8,185 nt of DNA, taken from NCBI GenBank assembly GCA_002299245.1, contig DBOI01000014.1, positions 1 through 8,185 of the forward strand, in the 5' to 3' direction. The translations under genes and the position numbers were made by a program. Every line of letters starts with the position of its first letter. The stretch's first letter is position 1. This DNA is from Hydrogenovibrio sp. UBA650 (lineage in GTDB: Bacteria > Pseudomonadota > Gammaproteobacteria > Thiomicrospirales > Thiomicrospiraceae). The notes beneath the pieces were generated by a model, which did no database searches, was not told where the DNA came from, and saw nothing but the letters and a program-made list of their open reading frames with translations. Positions 6,175 through 8,185 of the stretch are shown here, piece after piece.

Positions 6175-7305
6175 ATGCAAGTTCCTGTATTTATTACTGA
6201 GTTTTTATCAAGCTTGCCACCTTATATTGCTGATTGGGTTTGGCTAGCATTTCTAATTATAGGATTCTCTCTTTTCTTTACAGCGTTTTACTTCAGGCAT
6301 CGTGCAAGGCAATTAAGTAAAGCTATAATGGCTTTGTACGACATCAATGACGGCGTCAAACAAGATGCCTTAGATTTTTTCGATCATTCATGGTCTATTC
6401 TTCATTCTGTGGGATGTGTAAAACTTCATGCAAATATCGATTGGTTTGGGGAGAGAAAAAATGTTGTTAGAGGTCTAAAAAAACCTATAAAAGAAGCCTA
6501 TTCAAAGAGTTATGCGATTAATCGAGATGATATGCGATTTCAGATGGTGTTTGAACTATCCAGAGAGGCTTACTCCCGACAAAGCGTCGCTTCATTAGTT
6601 ATTAGAACCTTTATTAGTATTCTTGAAGAAGATCTCATCTTAAAACAGTCTGAAATACTCGCCTCTCAAAAACGTTTGGAACGTTATCAATTATTTGTCC
6701 AACATGAAATAAAAAATATTGCCCAGTTTATTCAACTACTGGCGGAACAGGTAAAATTGGTAGAAACTGATCAAGCGAAGGTAAAGTTAGTTGATAGGAT
6801 ATCTGATGCTCTTCCAGCAATGTCACAAAGAGCTCGAAAGACTATTGATAACTTGCAACAACCTTTGGGTGAAATGTATGAAAAAAGCGTTTACAAGCTA
6901 GAAGATCTAATCAAAGATGTTGTTCAGATGTTTGCTCTTGAAGCAAATGTGTTGGGTGAGGCATCGACTAATTTACCAAGATTCATGTTAATTGAGGTTT
7001 TTAAAAATATTTTGGGTAATTATCGTGATCACGCATCAAGCGAAAGGTTAAACATACAAATAAGGCAAGACTCGCTTAGTGAGTTTATGGAGATTAGAAT
7101 TCAGAGTCGAGAAACCAGTGGCCGGGAGTTTAATTCCGAAAGGATGTTTGAACCTTTTTGGACTACCAGTGAGAGTGGAATGGGCTTAGGTTTGTTTCTT
7201 GCAAGAGAGCTTTTAAAGCAGTTTAATGGTGAAATTGAGTTTTTTCATCATAAAAAAGATGGTGTTTTTGGGTTTCATATTTCGGTAGTTGGAATTCAGG
7301 ATTAG
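6175..7305 (+). CDS. Membrane sensor histidine kinase, PrsK-like, with degenerate G1 box
   Basis: 376 residues. One membrane helix (about 21-41) is followed by a basic stretch (RHRAR), so almost the whole protein is cytoplasmic and there is little periplasmic sensor. Residues 50-155 are a region of unknown fold; a helical segment leads to the H-box at 176-187 with His177 (HEIKN). The HATPase_c part has an N-box with Glu274, Asn278 and Asn282, an F-box (MFEPFW, 324-329) and a G2 box (GMGLGL, 335-340). The G1 box, expected as DxGxG just before the F-box, reads Ser-Arg-Glu-Thr-Ser at 311-315, so the adenine-contacting Asp and both Gly are absent. The H-box region resembles PrsK (HDLKN) of PEP-CTERM systems, but the multi-pass N-terminus of PrsK is missing. 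It starts 5 nt after the response regulator, its probable partner. It may be a weak kinase, a phosphatase or a non-catalytic sensor. Confidence 0.85.
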   Translation: MQVPVFITEFLSSLPPYIADWVWLAFLIIGFSLFFTAFYFRHRARQLSKAIMALYDINDGVKQDALDFFDHSWSILHSVGCVKLHANIDWFGERKNVVRGLKKPIKEAYSKSYAINRDDMRFQMVFELSREAYSRQSVASLVIRTFISILEEDLILKQSEILASQKRLERYQLFVQHEIKNIAQFIQLLAEQVKLVETDQAKVKLVDRISDALPAMSQRARKTIDNLQQPLGEMYEKSVYKLEDLIKDVVQMFALEANVLGEASTNLPRFMLIEVFKNILGNYRDHASSERLNIQIRQDSLSEFMEIRIQSRETSGREFNSERMFEPFWTTSESGMGLGLFLARELLKQFNGEIEFFHHKKDGVFGFHISVVGIQD

Positions 7306-7326
7306 ATTTTCATTTTTTTCAATTTC

Positions 7327-7334
7327 AGGTGAGG
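7327..7334 (+). promoter_or_regulatory. Ribosome binding site that sets the start of the fifth pilin gene
   Basis: AGGTGAGG lies 7 nt before the ATG at 7342 and only 1 nt before the in-frame TTG at 7336. The spacing favours ATG 7342 over the TTG start. The 36-nt gap after the kinase gene has T-runs but no hairpin, so read-through from the kinase gene is expected. Confidence 0.7.
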
Positions 7335-7341
7335 CTTGGGT

Positions 7342-7887
7342 ATGCAGCGGACTAAATTAAAAAAAATCAAAGGTTTCTCTCTTCTAGAGATGGCAACCGT
7401 TTTGATCATAATTGGCTTACTTTTAACCGGTATCTTGAAAGGGCAAGAGTTAATTCAAAACGCCAAGACTAAGGCCTTGATTCAAGATTTGAACAAGATT
7501 CATGAATCCGTAATCGCTTATAAACAGCGCACAGGGGATTTTCCCGGTGACAGTGGAACAACTGATGGAATAATAGATTCTGACCCTCTTTTTTGGCAGG
7601 AGTTAAACAATGAGGGGTATATTCCTCTTGCTTCAGGCTCTACTAGTGGTCCAAATCATGATTTTAATGGTAAATGGACTGTCGTAACAGGCAGTTCGAA
7701 TGGATTTACTAATAATACAAATCAGTTGTGTGCTAGTGGGGTATCTGAATCAATTGTAGAAGAAATAGATAGAAAGCTTGATGATGGTGATGCCAATGAA
7801 GGTGTTATTAGGACTGGTGGGGCTACTAGTTCTGGAGACTATAACACAGGATCTGAAACAGAAATTACATTTTGTATAAGGTTGTAA
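7342..7887 (+). CDS. Type IV pilin-like protein (KGQE subfamily)
   Basis: 181 residues from the ATG (183 if the in-frame TTG at 7336 were used). The leader MQRTKLKKIKG is followed by mature Phe1, Glu5 (residue 16) and a hydrophobic helix ending in Leu-Lys-Gly-Gln-Glu (32-36). The helix continues to about 60 and reaches a Gly-Asp-Phe-Pro-Gly-Asp turn (65-70), common in small pilins. The C-terminal part holds Cys130 and Cys178, a probable disulfide loop like the D-region of type IV pilins, enclosing an IDRKLDDGDANEG stretch. Its size and fold are those of an ordinary pilin, unlike the large Cys-Pro-Asp proteins upstream, whose signature it lacks. It is 36 nt downstream of the kinase and precedes a terminator, so it is probably the last gene of the unit. 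It could be a major fibre subunit; this is inference. Confidence 0.88.
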   Translation: MQRTKLKKIKGFSLLEMATVLIIIGLLLTGILKGQELIQNAKTKALIQDLNKIHESVIAYKQRTGDFPGDSGTTDGIIDSDPLFWQELNNEGYIPLASGSTSGPNHDFNGKWTVVTGSSNGFTNNTNQLCASGVSESIVEEIDRKLDDGDANEGVIRTGGATSSGDYNTGSETEITFCIRL

Positions 7888-7923
7888 CTATCTGTTTTCA
7901 ATGTGCTTTTTTGATTCTCTTAA

Positions 7924-7960
7924 GGAGGGTAAAAAACTTTTACTCTTTTTTTTATTTTTT
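7924..7960 (+). terminator. Intrinsic (rho-independent) terminator
   Basis: GGGTAAAA (7927-7934) pairs with TTTTACTC (7938-7945) around an AAC loop, with one G-U pair. An A-T pair extends the stem at its base, and G-U and A-T pairs may lengthen it. Eight T follow directly (7946-7953), then A and seven more T. It lies 37 nt after the fifth pilin stop. The stem has few G-C pairs, but the long T tract is convincing. Confidence 0.75.
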
Positions 7961-8023
7961 TCGCTTGTAATATGGAAACTACACATAGCGTGTAAAGTTC
8001 ATAAATTACATAAGGAATATGTC
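7961..8023 (+). promoter_or_regulatory. Probable promoter and leader of the last pilin gene
   Basis: This 63-nt gap follows the terminator, so the next gene needs its own promoter here or in the T-tract. Candidate -10 boxes are TGTAAT (7966-7971) and TGTAAA (7991-7996). No -35 with good sequence and spacing is seen; TTGTAA (7965-7970) lies 20 nt upstream of the second -10. The Shine-Dalgarno AAGGA (8012-8016) is 7 nt before the ATG at 8024. The presence of a promoter is inferred from context; its exact position is uncertain. Confidence 0.35.
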
Positions 8024-8185
8024 ATGGAAATAAAAAGCTTACAAAATCAAAAAGGTTTCACACTAGTTGAAATTGCGATTGTTCTTGTAATAATTGGTCT
8101 GCTACTTGGTGGTGTACTAAAAGGACAAGAGATCATTAACAGTTCAAAAATTAAATCAGATACAGATACATTAGTTGGACTTCAG
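8024..8185 (+). CDS. Type IV pilin-like protein (KGQE subfamily), 3' end beyond the window
   Basis: Only the first 54 codons are present; the reading frame is open to the last base. The leader MEIKSLQNQKG is followed by mature Phe1, Thr2, Glu5 (residue 16) and a very hydrophobic helix rich in Val, Ile and Leu, ending in Leu-Lys-Gly-Gln-Glu (32-36). This N-terminus is nearly collinear with that of the preceding pilin: same leader length, same Glu5 position and the same Gly-Leu-Leu-Leu...Leu-Lys-Gly-Gln-Glu pattern. The two genes are therefore probably duplicates. The gene has its own AAGGA ribosome binding site and lies behind a terminator, so it is likely transcribed separately and could be expressed at a different level. 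A near-cognate ATG at 8019 is out of frame and is not the start. Confidence 0.88.
   Translation, partial: MEIKSLQNQKGFTLVEIAIVLVIIGLLLGGVLKGQEIINSSKIKSDTDTLVGLQ

Noticed and set aside
7306..7325. T-runs between the kinase and the fifth pilin gene as a possible terminator.
   Set aside because: No inverted repeat precedes the T-runs, so an intrinsic terminator is not supported.
7922..7929. AAGGAGGG as a ribosome binding site for a small gene after the fifth pilin.
   Set aside because: No start codon follows at a usable distance; the bases form the 5' arm of the terminator stem.
7971..7990. A sigma54-type promoter (TGG...GC) before the last pilin gene, considered because some pilin genes use sigma54.
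   Set aside because: The GG and GC elements are 12 nt apart rather than the required 10, and the flanking bases do not match.

Overview
The window is an AT-rich (about 40% GC by eye), densely packed bacterial locus with every gene on the + strand. Prepilin peptidase-type leaders, a PrsK/PrsR-like two-component pair, and many calcium-binding acidic loops suggest a Gram-negative proteobacterium. A marine gammaproteobacterium is most plausible, but no gene here fixes the taxonomy.

Region 1 (30-5542) holds four consecutive genes for type IV pilin/pseudopilin-like proteins. They are joined by gaps of 4, 79 and 0 nt. All four carry a short basic leader ending in Gly, a hydrophobic N-terminal helix and a Pro-Cys-Pro-Asp...Cys loop. 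The last three also share clear pilin-body motifs: Asp-x-Trp/Tyr-Gly...Tyr-x-Val-Asn, a second Cys pair, and a Phe-Asp-Asp...Gly-Tyr/Asn-Glu/Asp-hydrophobic-Lys segment. They are diverged paralogues with different C-terminal additions. The first lacks the conserved Glu5 and carries tandem EF-hand-like loops. The second is only the pilin body. The third adds a roughly 250-residue domain with EF-hand-like loops. The fourth adds a region with RTX-like (GxGxD) calcium-binding nonapeptides.

Region 2 (5558-7305) is a two-component pair: a receiver plus Fis-type HTH response regulator without an AAA+ domain, and a single-pass membrane histidine kinase. The receiver and the kinase H-box resemble the PrsR/PrsK pair of exosortase/PEP-CTERM systems. 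The kinase has intact H and GxGxG motifs, but its G1 (DxGxG) motif is missing.

Region 3 (7342-8185) has two pilin-like genes of another subfamily, with a KGQE motif at the end of the N-terminal hydrophobic helix. The first closes the transcription unit and is followed by an intrinsic terminator. The second starts a new unit and runs off the window.

My reading is that the locus encodes subunits of a specialised, probably calcium-stabilised, pseudopilus or surface fibre, with its own regulatory pair. No assembly ATPase, platform protein, secretin or prepilin peptidase lies in the window, so the assembly machinery must be encoded elsewhere. The function of the fibre is not shown by the sequence.
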